Assembly (NCBI GenBank): GCA_023229505.1
Contig: JALNZD010000016.1
Location: forward strand, 10,700 to 74,699
Length of the DNA stretch: 64,000 nucleotides
Direction: 5' to 3'
From: Bacteroidales bacterium
Lineage (GTDB): Bacteria > Bacteroidota > Bacteroidia > Bacteroidales > JAGOPY01
Part shown: one piece after another, positions 1-7,883 of the stretch
How positions within the stretch are numbered: the first letter of the stretch is position 1
How the letters are laid out: each line of letters opens with the position of its first letter
Notes under the pieces: model-generated
What the model was told of the DNA's origin: nothing
What the model saw: the letters and a program-made list of their open reading frames with translations, nothing else
Database searches by the model: none
Made by a program: the position numbers and the translations under genes

Positions 1-82
1 TAGTTGGTATTGATCATGAAGGTAGGAAATGGTACTCGAATATCACAAAGATATGACTTTTTCGAACAAAACTTGAAATTTG

Positions 83-164
83 TAACGGTGAAACGGTGGA
101 ACAGTGAAACGGTGAAACGGTGGAATGGTGAAACCTTGAAACACGTAACACGTAACACGTAACA
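83..164. repeat. short tandem repeats in a gene-free stretch (1-312)
   Basis: The first 312 bases hold no gene that I can see. Within them, 83-138 is a run of degenerate GGTGAAAC/GGTGGAA units, followed at 140-164 by three to four ACACGTAAC units. A similar GAAACTTGAAA then ACACGTAAC-type run occurs at 26929-26978, so this is a dispersed, low-complexity intergenic repeat family. No function can be assigned. Confidence 0.7.
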
Positions 165-312
165 TTGTATAGCCCCTCCCTTTCGGAGATACCTCATAAA
201 GTCTTTATAACCGCAGAGACGCGGAGGCTCGGAGAATTAATTTTCCTCAATTAATTCAACAATCAAATTGAATTCATATTTTTGACAAGATAAAGGTTAA
301 AAATTCACCCTT

Positions 313-556
313 ATGCGAAACAAACTCTTCACCACCAAGCCCATCCACGATATTTTACAGGAATCGGAAAAAAAGGAAGGGCTTAAAAGGACACTCACAG
401 CCACTAACCTAACAACACTCGGCATCGGAGCCATTATCGGGGCCGGGATTTTCGTCATCACCGGGCAGGCGGCAGCACAGTACGCCGGGCCGGCTATCCT
501 GATATCCTTTGTTATATCAGGAGTGGCCTGCGCTTTTGCCGGCCTCTGCTATGCTG
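313..556 (+). pseudogene. amino-acid permease, N-terminal remnant
   Basis: The first 81 codons encode the start of an APC-superfamily amino-acid permease, with the glycine-rich first transmembrane segment (GIGAIIGAGIFVITG) typical of the cationic amino-acid transporter group. The protein is almost the same over this stretch as the intact permease at 834-2402 on the other strand. After codon 81 (LCYA) the reading frame leaves permease sequence and runs into an IS3-type transposase fragment, stopping at 597. The matching C-terminal piece of a permease lies at 2944-3135 on the same strand. I infer that one gene was split and lost its middle of roughly 400 codons. Confidence 0.85.
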
Positions 557-705
557 TATCGCCGGCATATTGCAGCGATGCTATCTTCTCCACGTAATCC
601 TTCCAGAACAATCTTGATTTTCTCTTCTGAGGAATAGATGCGACGGGTTTGCCGCTTAATGTCTTTGATAACTGTCGCTTCAGTCTGTTTTTTCTTACTT
701 ACCAT
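557..705 (-). pseudogene. IS3-family transposase OrfA, truncated
   Basis: About 49 codons of an IS3-type OrfA are recognisable: a basic N-terminus, then RRIYSSEEKIKIVLEGLRG and EDSIAAICRR, the start of the helix-turn-helix that binds the IS ends. In intact relatives the domain continues for about 50 more residues with a second helix pair and a leucine zipper. Here it breaks off after RRYSIA, where the frame enters antisense permease sequence and ends at 517. No orfB catalytic (DDE) sequence is present nearby, so it cannot make an active transposase. Confidence 0.75.
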
Positions 706-787
706 CTTTGTGGGATTTTAGGGTTGATTTATTACTTGGTTTCCCAATATCCCACCTTAAATTTACTCTCAAATTAGTCCACTTGTG
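557..787 (-). mobile_element. IS3-type insertion sequence, left-end fragment
   Basis: This stretch holds the 5' part of a transposase orfA (start codon at 705) and its upstream region. Reading the minus strand, GTGGACTAATTTGAGAGTAA at about 787-768 looks like a terminal sequence of an IS3-type element. The other end of the element and orfB are absent; the fragment joins permease coding sequence directly at 556/557. A similar end-like sequence (GTGGAC then AGTAAATTTAA) lies at 2888-2862 in the same orientation. Confidence 0.55.
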
Positions 788-833
788 GCTGAAACAAAGA
801 GATTCAGGGACTTTCGAAATTTCATGCCTTCAC

Positions 834-2402
834 TCATTTTCTTGGCTTATGAATATCGGAACCCTCTTTTGCTTGTTTCCGTGCAATATTGAGCTTGCTA
901 TGCTTGTAACTATAGAAGTAATAGATCAGTACTCCAATTATCAGCCAGATAATCAGTCGAAACCATGTAGCCATTGGAAGTGCTATCATCTGAACTAAGC
1001 ACACTCCTGCTCCTAGTATCGGAACAACAGGAACCCAGGGAGTTTTAAACGGACGATGAATATCGGGTCTGGTTTTTCTGAGAACGATGATACTTATGCA
1101 AACAATGGCGAAGGCAAATAAGGTACCTATAGAAACCAGTTCGCTTAAAATTGACATAGGTAAAATACCGGCAATAATCATGGCCACAAATCCTGTGAGT
1201 AAAGTGCTGACAAATGGAGTTTTAAAACGCGGATGCACTTTTGAAAAGACAGGTGGTAACAGACCATCTTTAGCCATGAAAAAAAATATCCTAGGCTGGC
1301 CCAGCAAGTGAACCAGTATGACAGAACCCAAGCCTGCGAGAGCGGCAATCTTGATTATCGGTCGAAACCAAAACATTTTCTGCCCCATGGCATTGACACC
1401 AACAGCCATCGGATCAGCGACATTCAATTGGGAGTAGCTGACAATCCCGGTAAGAACAATAGCTACCAGGATATATAAGACTGTAGAAATACCTAACGAT
1501 CCCATGATTCCAATAGGCATATCACGCTGGGGATGTTTAGCTTCCTGAGCAGCTGTTGAAACTGCATCGAAGCCAATATAGGCAAAAAATATCACTCCGG
1601 CCGCACGGAATATACCCGACCAGCCAAAATTTCCAAATCCCCCGGTATTTGGCGGTATGAAAGGATGCCAGTTAACATTTTTTACAAAGTAAAATCCTGT
1701 AATGATAAACAAAATGATCACACCCACTTTGACGATAACCATGATATCATTTAATATTGCCGATTCCCTGATACCACGGACCAGTGCCATTGTAAGAATG
1801 GCGATAATGAACATGGCAGGCAGATTACAGATAGCCTGGACATGCTGAAGTGAGTCCGCGTTTATCCCTTTGCTCACCAGATCTTGCAGGAGTGATGGGG
1901 TTTCAGGTTTCCACCCTAAATCAGGAACATTTATCAGTGTTGTGCCGGTAGGGGCTGAAAGAAAAGCAGGTATATGAACATTGAAATCAGCCAAGAAACT
2001 CACCAGGTAACCCGACCATCCAACCGAAACAGCAGAGCATGCAAAAAGATATTCAACGATTAGATCCCAGCCAATGATCCAGGCAATAAACTCACCCAGT
2101 GTTGCATAGGCATAAGTATAAGCGCTTCCGGCAACCGGGATCATCGAAGCAAATTCAGCATAACATAAACCTGCAAAGGCACAAGCTACTCCGGAAATAA
2201 GGAATGAGATCACAATAGCAGGGCCGGCATACATCGCAGCTGCCTGTCCTGTTATTACGAAGATTCCTGCGCCGATGATGGCCCCAATGCCTAAAGTAGT
2301 CAGGTTAGTCGCAGTTAATACGCGCTTAAAGCCATGTTCGACTTGATCAGACTCTTTTAGGATCTGGTTTATTGGTTTAATACTGAAAAGATCTTTGAAC
2401 AT
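834..2402 (-). CDS. APC-family amino-acid permease
   Basis: This encodes a 522-residue inner-membrane transporter of the APC superfamily, cationic amino-acid transporter-like group, with about 12 to 13 hydrophobic segments. The first segment carries GIGAIIGAGIFVITG, the substrate and ion binding bend of the LeuT fold, and VIFFAYIGFDAVSTAAQEA marks segment 6. An upstream in-frame ATG at 2459 would add 19 residues unlike the family. I chose the ATG at 2402 because the protein then aligns from its first residue with the remnant at 313, and a good promoter lies just upstream. The substrate is an amino acid, but which one cannot be told from sequence. The gene sits inverted between the two halves of a broken paralogue. 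Confidence 0.93.
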   Translation of the reverse strand: MFKDLFSIKPINQILKESDQVEHGFKRVLTATNLTTLGIGAIIGAGIFVITGQAAAMYAGPAIVISFLISGVACAFAGLCYAEFASMIPVAGSAYTYAYATLGEFIAWIIGWDLIVEYLFACSAVSVGWSGYLVSFLADFNVHIPAFLSAPTGTTLINVPDLGWKPETPSLLQDLVSKGINADSLQHVQAICNLPAMFIIAILTMALVRGIRESAILNDIMVIVKVGVIILFIITGFYFVKNVNWHPFIPPNTGGFGNFGWSGIFRAAGVIFFAYIGFDAVSTAAQEAKHPQRDMPIGIMGSLGISTVLYILVAIVLTGIVSYSQLNVADPMAVGVNAMGQKMFWFRPIIKIAALAGLGSVILVHLLGQPRIFFFMAKDGLLPPVFSKVHPRFKTPFVSTLLTGFVAMIIAGILPMSILSELVSIGTLFAFAIVCISIIVLRKTRPDIHRPFKTPWVPVVPILGAGVCLVQMIALPMATWFRLIIWLIIGVLIYYFYSYKHSKLNIARKQAKEGSDIHKPRK

Positions 2403-2425
2403 AAGGTGCGTGTTAAAATTGGAAT

Positions 2426-2456
2426 TAAAGGTAAAAATAAAATGTTTGGACACAAA
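2426..2456 (-). promoter_or_regulatory. Bacteroidota-type promoter of the permease gene
   Basis: On the minus strand TTTG (2456-2453) is followed after 19 bases by TACCTTTA (2433-2426), close to the Bacteroidota consensus TTTG-N19-TAnnTTTG. It ends 24 bases before the chosen start codon at 2402 and therefore supports that start over the ATG at 2459, which would lie upstream of the promoter. Confidence 0.6.
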
Positions 2457-2648
2457 CAAGCAAAAAGAGTGAAATTATTTCATTCTTCTTATTTGGCGTT
2501 TCAATTATGGTGTTTACATTATTCTATTTGTTATTTCATAAAGAAATTCCCTATTATGAAAAAATCCATAATGATTTTATGATTCCTTTTCACACTAATT
2601 TTAAAAATGACTTTTTGGAAAAATAACACCTACTTTATTAAAACCAAC

Positions 2649-2936
2649 CTAATCAAAAGCATACATAAGTTTTCTAGCATCTAAATTAAAAACATACTTT
2701 TCCCTTTGTGATATAATTAACCTTAATTCTTTTTGACCCGGATGAATTTTTACAACAATAAACTTATCTTGTTTATTCTTGAAATATCCGCTTACCTGTA
2801 AAACATCTACTACTTTTTGAACTTCCGGGGATTCATTTTCAACCTCCTTGTTTACACATTTAAATTTACTATAAAGTGTCCACGAAGGTCTGAAGGTTCT
2901 ACATATAAATTTTAAAAATATAACATTCACCACCAC
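2649..2936 (-). CDS. hypothetical protein, doubtful
   Basis: This 95-codon frame encodes a basic, lysine-rich soluble product ending in LDARKLMYAFD. I do not recognise a family. The first 25 or so codons cross an IS-end-like sequence (2862-2888), so if the gene is real a later start is likely. The composition of the second half (KQDKFIVVKIHPGQKELRL) looks protein-like. It lies in a region rebuilt by insertions between two permease fragments and may be the relic of a small accessory gene. Confidence 0.3.
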   Translation of the reverse strand: MVVNVIFLKFICRTFRPSWTLYSKFKCVNKEVENESPEVQKVVDVLQVSGYFKNKQDKFIVVKIHPGQKELRLIISQREKYVFNLDARKLMYAFD

Positions 2937-2943
2937 TAAAATA

Positions 2944-3135
2944 ATGATTAGGGATCCGATCCGAACCCCATGGGTACCCCTGGTCCCGATACTTGGTACA
3001 GCTGTCTGCCTGGCACAAATGGTCGCCCTTCCGTTTGATACCTGGCTCCGGTTGCTGATCTGGATGGGTATCGGGTTTCTGATCTATTTTACTTACAGCG
3101 TCAACCATAGCAAATTCCATAAACCGGGGTTATAA
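2944..3135 (+). pseudogene. amino-acid permease, C-terminal remnant
   Basis: From about 2950 the frame encodes the last 55 to 60 residues of an APC permease: TPWVPLVPILGTAVCLAQM followed by the final hydrophobic segment and a short basic tail. The same stretch in the intact paralogue at 834-2402 reads TPWVPVVPILGAGVCLVQM. The piece has no proper start and cannot be a transporter. It is probably the 3' end of the gene whose 5' end is at 313-556, because strand and order agree. Confidence 0.85.
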
Positions 3136-3148
3136 AATTTCTCCTTTT

Positions 3149-3177
3149 GACCGGGTATATTTTTCATTTTTCCGGAT
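3149..3177 (+). repeat. dispersed 29-bp intergenic element, copy 1
   Basis: These 29 bases, beginning GACCGGGTATATTTTT and ending TTCCGGAT, recur without change at 11095-11123. A diverged inverted copy lies at 7709-7738. All three are between genes. Copy 1 ends nine bases before the start codon at 3187. The element has CCGG near both ends and an AT-rich middle; its role is unknown. Confidence 0.75.
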
Positions 3178-3186
3178 CAATCGGTA

Positions 3187-4170
3187 ATGAAAGACCGGAT
3201 CAAAGATTATTTTGCCTTTAACCGGAAAGAACAGCGGGGTTTGATCATCCTGCTGGGCCTGTTGCTATTATCTGTATTGATCAATCTTTTCCTTCCACAA
3301 CTGGTCCCGGAAAAGGAGTACGACATTGCCCCTTTTCAAATTGCAGTATCAACTTTCATTGCATCCATTGATAAACTTGACTCAACAGAAAAGATAAAAC
3401 CACAAAAATTTTCTGATAATTATTCAAAAGATGAGGGCGCTGATCTTAGCTCCTTCATTGCATCTCCTTTTAATTTCGATCCGAATGATTTAAACGAACA
3501 ACAATGGGTTAATATGGGCATAGGAGCCAAAATCGCCCGCAATATCCTTCGTTATCGCGAAAAGGGAGGGACTTTCCGTGATAAAAAAGGTCTTGGCAGG
3601 ATCTATGGTATGAATGATTCAGTCTTTGCAATCCTTGAGCCATATGTCCGGATTAAAGAAATGGAGAAAGCACCGTCATCATCTTATATTAATAATAATG
3701 ATAATAAAAACTACACAAAACCAGGCAATAACTTCACAAAATATAAACCGGATACGCTTATCATCGAACTGAATTCGACTGATTCTGCATCACTACTCGC
3801 CTGCCATGGCATCGGGCCATCATATGCAGGCAGGATCATCAGGTACCGTGAGCTTTTGGGCGGGTTTACCAGCGTTGAGCAGCTCATGGAAATAAGAGGC
3901 ATGGATAGCATTCGCTACAACCAGTTCAGGGGGCAGATCACCGTTAACCCGCAGCAGGTTAGAAAGATCGACCTGAATAGTGTAACCTTTAAAGAATTGT
4001 TAAGACATCCATACTTTGAATATTACCTGGTCAAGGCTGTTTTCAATTTCAAAGATGAAATTAAAGCCTATGATTCTGTCGGACAGATTAGGACAATACC
4101 TGTCATGTACGAGGAATTGTACGAAAAGATAGCACCGTACCTGGATGTCAAACCGTCTGCAGGAAAATAA
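3187..4170 (+). CDS. helix-hairpin-helix (ComEA-like) membrane-anchored protein
   Basis: This 327-residue protein has a short basic N-terminus, one membrane segment (residues about 17-36) and then a soluble part with two clear helix-hairpin-helix units and a weaker third. They show as GIGAKIARNILRYREKGGTF, then GIGPSYAGRIIRYRELLGGF, then a unit around LLRHPYFEYYLVKAVFNFK. Such units bind DNA backbone without sequence preference in ComEA-type proteins. Bacteroidota commonly carry this architecture as a single gene with unproven function; DNA uptake or DNA binding at the membrane is the family-based guess. It stands alone, 36 bases before a transporter gene on the same strand. Confidence 0.85.
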   Translation: MKDRIKDYFAFNRKEQRGLIILLGLLLLSVLINLFLPQLVPEKEYDIAPFQIAVSTFIASIDKLDSTEKIKPQKFSDNYSKDEGADLSSFIASPFNFDPNDLNEQQWVNMGIGAKIARNILRYREKGGTFRDKKGLGRIYGMNDSVFAILEPYVRIKEMEKAPSSSYINNNDNKNYTKPGNNFTKYKPDTLIIELNSTDSASLLACHGIGPSYAGRIIRYRELLGGFTSVEQLMEIRGMDSIRYNQFRGQITVNPQQVRKIDLNSVTFKELLRHPYFEYYLVKAVFNFKDEIKAYDSVGQIRTIPVMYEELYEKIAPYLDVKPSAGK

Positions 4171-4206
4171 TTCTTATCATTGCTGCCTGATCCCTAGTAA
4201 AATTCT

Positions 4207-5667
4207 ATGACAAAAATCGGCCGGATATTCAGCAATTTCCCAAGGGCCTTCTGGGTTGCCAACACCATGGAGCTTTTTGAACGATGGGCGTGGTACGGGA
4301 TGTTCCTCGTCCTCCCTCTCTACCTGACTGGTTCAACCGACACAGGAGCGCTGGGCTTTTCCCAGGCGCAGAAAGGCCTGCTCACCGGTACCGTCGTCAT
4401 GATCCTCTACTTTCTTCCAACCTTTACAGGCGCTATTGCTGATAGATTCGGCTATAAGAAAATCCTTATCCTTGCTTATATCATTCTTATAACCGGTTAT
4501 TACATGATGGGTGTGGTAAGAAGCTACACCGCACTCTGGTTTGTTTTTCTTTACCTGGGTGTCGGAGCTGGATTGTTCAAGCCGGTCATTTCTGCCACCA
4601 TTCGTAAAAGCACTAACGACAAAACGTCATCTATCGGCTTTGGCATCTTTTACATGATTGTCAATATCGGCGCTTTTGTCGGCCCCATTTTCGCGTCCAA
4701 ATTGCGGGAAGTGAGCTGGGACCTGGTTTTTATCATGTCGGCAGCTGTAATTGGCATCAACCTTTTGCTGGTACTTTTCATTTTCCGGGAACCGCCATTG
4801 GAAAGGAAAAGCGAACCGCTGATGAAGTCAATCGTCAATATCTTCCGTAACATCGGTTCCGCGCTCAGTGATCTCAGGCTGCTCATTTTCCTCATCATCA
4901 TCATTGGTTTCTGGGCCATGTACAACCAGCTTTTCTATACCCTGCCGGTTTTTATAGATCAGTGGCTCGACACCTCCCCTATTTACAATATATTGGATTC
5001 TGTTTCACCGTCATTGGCCAGGGCTATCGGCACTGAAAAAGGGACGATCGCCCCGGAAATGCTTACCAATATCGATGCTTTTTACATCGTAGTTTTCCAG
5101 GTACTGGTTTCCAGCCTGGTGATGCGCTTCAAACCGCTGAAAACCATGCTGGCCGGCATTTTTATCTGTGCCATCGGTATCGGGCTCTGGTTCGTTACGC
5201 TGAACCCTTTCTTCCTTTTCCTGTCTATTCTGATCTTTGCTTTTGGCGAAATGACCAGTTCTCCCAAGATCCTGGAATACGTTGGCCGGATTGCGCCGGA
5301 AGACAAGGTCGCTTTGTACATGGGCTGTTATTTTATTCCGATGGCAGGAGGAAATTTCCTGGCCGGCATCCTCTCGGGAAACGTTTACGGTCCCGTTGCA
5401 GACAAGATCACGCTTTTGCAGCGTGAGGTTGCCGCCAGGGGATTAAGTATCCCCGAAATTTCGGCCTCTTTTTCCCAGAATGAGTACGTTGCGCAAGCCG
5501 CAGCCCGGATGGGGATGACACCTCATGAACTGACACTCTTTCTTTGGAACACTTACCATCCTTCAAAAATCTGGATGATCTTCACCGGTATCGGCCTGCT
5601 GACCGTTGCGGCGTTATTTGTCTATAATTGGTTTTTAGGAAGAAATCCAGGGAAACAGGCTTATTGA
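4207..5667 (+). CDS. POT-like major facilitator transporter
   Basis: This encodes a 486-residue polytopic membrane protein of the major facilitator superfamily. NTMELFERWAWYGMFLVLPL in the first helix resembles the ExxER-type motif of proton-coupled oligopeptide transporters, and GAIADRFGYKK is the MFS loop 2-3 signature. A hydrophilic stretch between about residues 195 and 215 and a large loop near 250-290 separate the halves. Import of small peptides or related solutes by proton symport is likely from the family; the substrate is not shown. The 3' end overlaps the convergent rhomboid gene by seven bases. Confidence 0.88.
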   Translation: MTKIGRIFSNFPRAFWVANTMELFERWAWYGMFLVLPLYLTGSTDTGALGFSQAQKGLLTGTVVMILYFLPTFTGAIADRFGYKKILILAYIILITGYYMMGVVRSYTALWFVFLYLGVGAGLFKPVISATIRKSTNDKTSSIGFGIFYMIVNIGAFVGPIFASKLREVSWDLVFIMSAAVIGINLLLVLFIFREPPLERKSEPLMKSIVNIFRNIGSALSDLRLLIFLIIIIGFWAMYNQLFYTLPVFIDQWLDTSPIYNILDSVSPSLARAIGTEKGTIAPEMLTNIDAFYIVVFQVLVSSLVMRFKPLKTMLAGIFICAIGIGLWFVTLNPFFLFLSILIFAFGEMTSSPKILEYVGRIAPEDKVALYMGCYFIPMAGGNFLAGILSGNVYGPVADKITLLQREVAARGLSIPEISASFSQNEYVAQAAARMGMTPHELTLFLWNTYHPSKIWMIFTGIGLLTVAALFVYNWFLGRNPGKQAY

Positions 5668-6380
5668 TCCCGTTTTCTGTAGATATGCCGGATTTCATGT
5701 ATTTCTTGATCGGTAAGGGTAGTTTTCCAATAAGCGCCATCATCGTTTTCATCTTCATCTTCATTCCCATCATCATGCTTTTCTTCAAGTTCCCAGTCAT
5801 AAACCTTGCGCTGCGGGCCTTCTTTCCGGTAATAAAATGCCATTGAAATCCCTGCGACGAGGCCAAAGAGATGCGATTCCCACGAAATATTCTCTTCAGG
5901 GAAGAATTCAGGAAAAATGCCCCAGATCAGGCTGCCATATAGAAATACCACGATCAGCGCCATCGCCATCAGGCCCGCATGACGACGAAGTATCCCGCTG
6001 ACAAGAATGAAGGCTGCGAGACCATAAACTATACCGCTCGCACCGATATGGCAGGCTTCTCTTCCGCCAATCCAAACCCAGAAACCTGTAAAAAGCCAGA
6101 TCAATACCAGGATACGAAATGCAATTTCCCGGTAAAAATAAAACAGCGCCGAACCCAGTATAATCATGGGAACTGAATTAGCGATGAGATGAGAAAAACC
6201 GCTGTGAATAAACGGTGTGGTGATTATTCCAACGAGGCCCTGCCATTTTAACGGATAGATGCCGAGGAAGGACAGATCGTACCCACCGATTGTCTGGATC
6301 AACCTGACGGCCCACATGATCAAAACTAACAGGGATGGGAAAACCAGGCTATGAATTATTCTTTTTTCGTCTTCTCTCAT
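5661..6380 (-). CDS. rhomboid-family intramembrane serine protease
   Basis: This 239-residue membrane protein has the rhomboid catalytic pair: Ser115 in GASGIVYG and His170 in WESHLFGLVAG, within the usual six-helix core. An ATG at 6506 would add 42 residues without family likeness and would overlap the neighbouring gene start region, so I prefer the ATG at 6380. Rhomboids cleave transmembrane helices of other membrane proteins inside the bilayer; the substrate here is unknown. The C-terminal cytosolic tail (about 195-239) is unusual in being very rich in Asp and Glu (EEKHDDGNEDEDENDD). The gene converges on the transporter gene to its left. Confidence 0.92.
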   Translation of the reverse strand: MREDEKRIIHSLVFPSLLVLIMWAVRLIQTIGGYDLSFLGIYPLKWQGLVGIITTPFIHSGFSHLIANSVPMIILGSALFYFYREIAFRILVLIWLFTGFWVWIGGREACHIGASGIVYGLAAFILVSGILRRHAGLMAMALIVVFLYGSLIWGIFPEFFPEENISWESHLFGLVAGISMAFYYRKEGPQRKVYDWELEEKHDDGNEDEDENDDGAYWKTTLTDQEIHEIRHIYRKRDQ

Positions 6381-6502
6381 TATGAAAGGGAAACCTTGAT
6401 ATTGATGCGTAAAGCTAATCAAACCGGCATTAAAAATATCATTTTGCCGGACATTCATTACAAAAATGGCTCCAATGTCATTATCTGACAAAAGCAACAA
6501 GG

Positions 6503-7522
6503 TCATTCCGTTTTTTCAATCAGAATACTGACCGGCAGATGGTCGCTGAACCCATTGTTATAGCCAGGGCCTGAATAAGTGCGAAAAGGTTTATAACCGG
6601 TATAAGTCTCATCTGGCTCCATAAGAAAGCCGGCCCTGAATATCTCAGTTTTTTCGCTCACCAGTTTCAATCCATTATTTCCACTTATCAAGGAAGGTGA
6701 AACGAGGATCTGGTCAAAGACGCTCCAGCTCCCCTGGTGTTTTATCGTGCCTTCAATATCAGTCAATGAAGTTTTAACCGAAAGATTGATAAGGAGCGAA
6801 TGACTGTCCGCACCTTCATTCACCAATATTTTATTCAGGACCTGAAGGCTTTCATCTCCGGGTTCATCATTAAAATCGCCCATGATAATGATATTGGAAG
6901 AAGGGATTGAAGATAAAAACTGCTTTACAGACACCGCCAGCATACTGGCTGCCGCCAGTCGCTTTGCATTTGATCCGCCCGCACCGCCGTAACGGGAAGG
7001 CCAGTGATTAACGTAGACATGAATAGTGTCATTTTTCCATATCCTGCCTTTCACCAGCAGGATTTCCCGTGTAGCCTCACCTCCGGGCAAAGGAACTTTC
7101 AACCAGGCAGATGAATCCGGCTCGAAAATGTCCGGGCGGTAAAGCATAGCCACATCAATTCCTCTCGCATCGGGCGATTCCCGGTGAATGATATGATAGC
7201 CTATCCTATTCAATGGCGTATCATAGATCAACCTGTTCAGCACGTCCCGGTTCTCGATTTCGCTTAGACCGATAACAGCCGGCATTTCTCCCTCACCCAG
7301 GGCCACAATAGTCTGGTAAATACGGACAATTTTACGACGAAAACGTTCATTCGTCCAGTTCTTGTCACCTTCCGGTAAAAATTCCTCATCATTTGTCAGG
7401 GAATCATTCCGGGTATCAAACAGGTTCTCCACATTGTAAAAGACAATTCGGGCCTGCTGAGCCTGCGTTTCAGCAATGATCAACCCAATCAATCCGGTCA
7501 TAAGAAAAAATACTTTTTTCAT
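6503..7522 (-). CDS. secreted endonuclease/exonuclease/phosphatase family protein
   Basis: The 339-residue product begins with a signal peptide (about 1-21, ending AETQA) and then carries the EEP fold: ARIVFYNVENLFD at the start of the domain, the metal-binding glutamate in VIGLSEIENR, the asparagine/histidine in VNHWPSRYGG, GDFNDEPGD, and the final SDHLPV with the general-base histidine. Members act on DNA, RNA or phosphoesters with a divalent metal. The export signal suggests a periplasmic or outer role in nucleotide or phosphate scavenging, but substrate is not determined. The gene is divergent from the TonB receptor gene. Confidence 0.9.
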   Translation of the reverse strand: MKKVFFLMTGLIGLIIAETQAQQARIVFYNVENLFDTRNDSLTNDEEFLPEGDKNWTNERFRRKIVRIYQTIVALGEGEMPAVIGLSEIENRDVLNRLIYDTPLNRIGYHIIHRESPDARGIDVAMLYRPDIFEPDSSAWLKVPLPGGEATREILLVKGRIWKNDTIHVYVNHWPSRYGGAGGSNAKRLAAASMLAVSVKQFLSSIPSSNIIIMGDFNDEPGDESLQVLNKILVNEGADSHSLLINLSVKTSLTDIEGTIKHQGSWSVFDQILVSPSLISGNNGLKLVSEKTEIFRAGFLMEPDETYTGYKPFRTYSGPGYNNGFSDHLPVSILIEKTE

Positions 7523-7683
7523 AACATTGAAATCATTTGAATGCTGAGTCTATCCCGAATAAGCATTTTTTGCCACCAAAGCACTAAAACACAAAAATTC
7601 ACCAAGGTTATTTACTTAATAATCATTGTTTTGTGAAATTTGGTGTCTTGGTGTTTTTGTGGCATTTAAAGTTATCTGCCAGT

Positions 7684-7702
7684 AAGAGTAGACTCTACTC
7701 TT
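7684..7702. promoter_or_regulatory. 19-bp palindrome, possible operator
   Basis: The arms AAGAGTAGA and TCTACTCTT are perfect inverted repeats around a single central base. The site lies about 180 bases before the TonB receptor start and 162 bases before the divergent nuclease start. The odd-length, tight symmetry suits a dimeric repressor or activator better than a terminator, since no gene ends here. No cognate regulator is adjacent. Confidence 0.35.
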
Positions 7703-7708
7703 TATATT

Positions 7709-7738
7709 TATCCGGTTTTTATCAAAATATACCCGGTT
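7709..7738 (-). repeat. dispersed 29-bp element, diverged inverted copy
   Basis: On the minus strand this reads ACCGGGTATATTTT and, after about six bases, ACCGGATAA. The first 14 bases are identical to the copies at 3149 and 11095, and the CCGGAT end is kept. The middle has changed. Confidence 0.55.
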
Positions 7739-7883
7739 GGAATAAAATATTTTCAAGGGTGCAACTCTTTTCAGTATCATTTGTCTTATGAATCATAGAT
7801 TATGTATTCTAAAAGATGAATTCAATCATTAACTGCATAACAAATGCGCCTTTCGATCGTTTATGCACGTATTAAACCAAACT

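Larger units (their letters stand above)
7523..7883. other. intergenic stretch with inverted repeats
   Basis: No gene is seen here. It separates two divergent genes and should hold both promoters. It contains an imperfect long inverted repeat: GCCACCAAAGCACTAAAACA at 7572 onward (to about 7607) pairs with the strand-complement of 7629-7663. It also has a perfect-arm palindrome at 7684-7702 and a diverged inverted copy of the 29-bp element at 7709-7738. Confidence 0.6.

Noticed and set aside
83..164. Tandem repeats that might be read as a CRISPR array
   Set aside because: Units are short and degenerate, there are no spacers of even length, and no cas genes lie nearby.
5979..6176. Small plus-strand reading frame inside the rhomboid gene
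   Set aside because: It is antisense to a strongly supported gene and shows no protein-like pattern.
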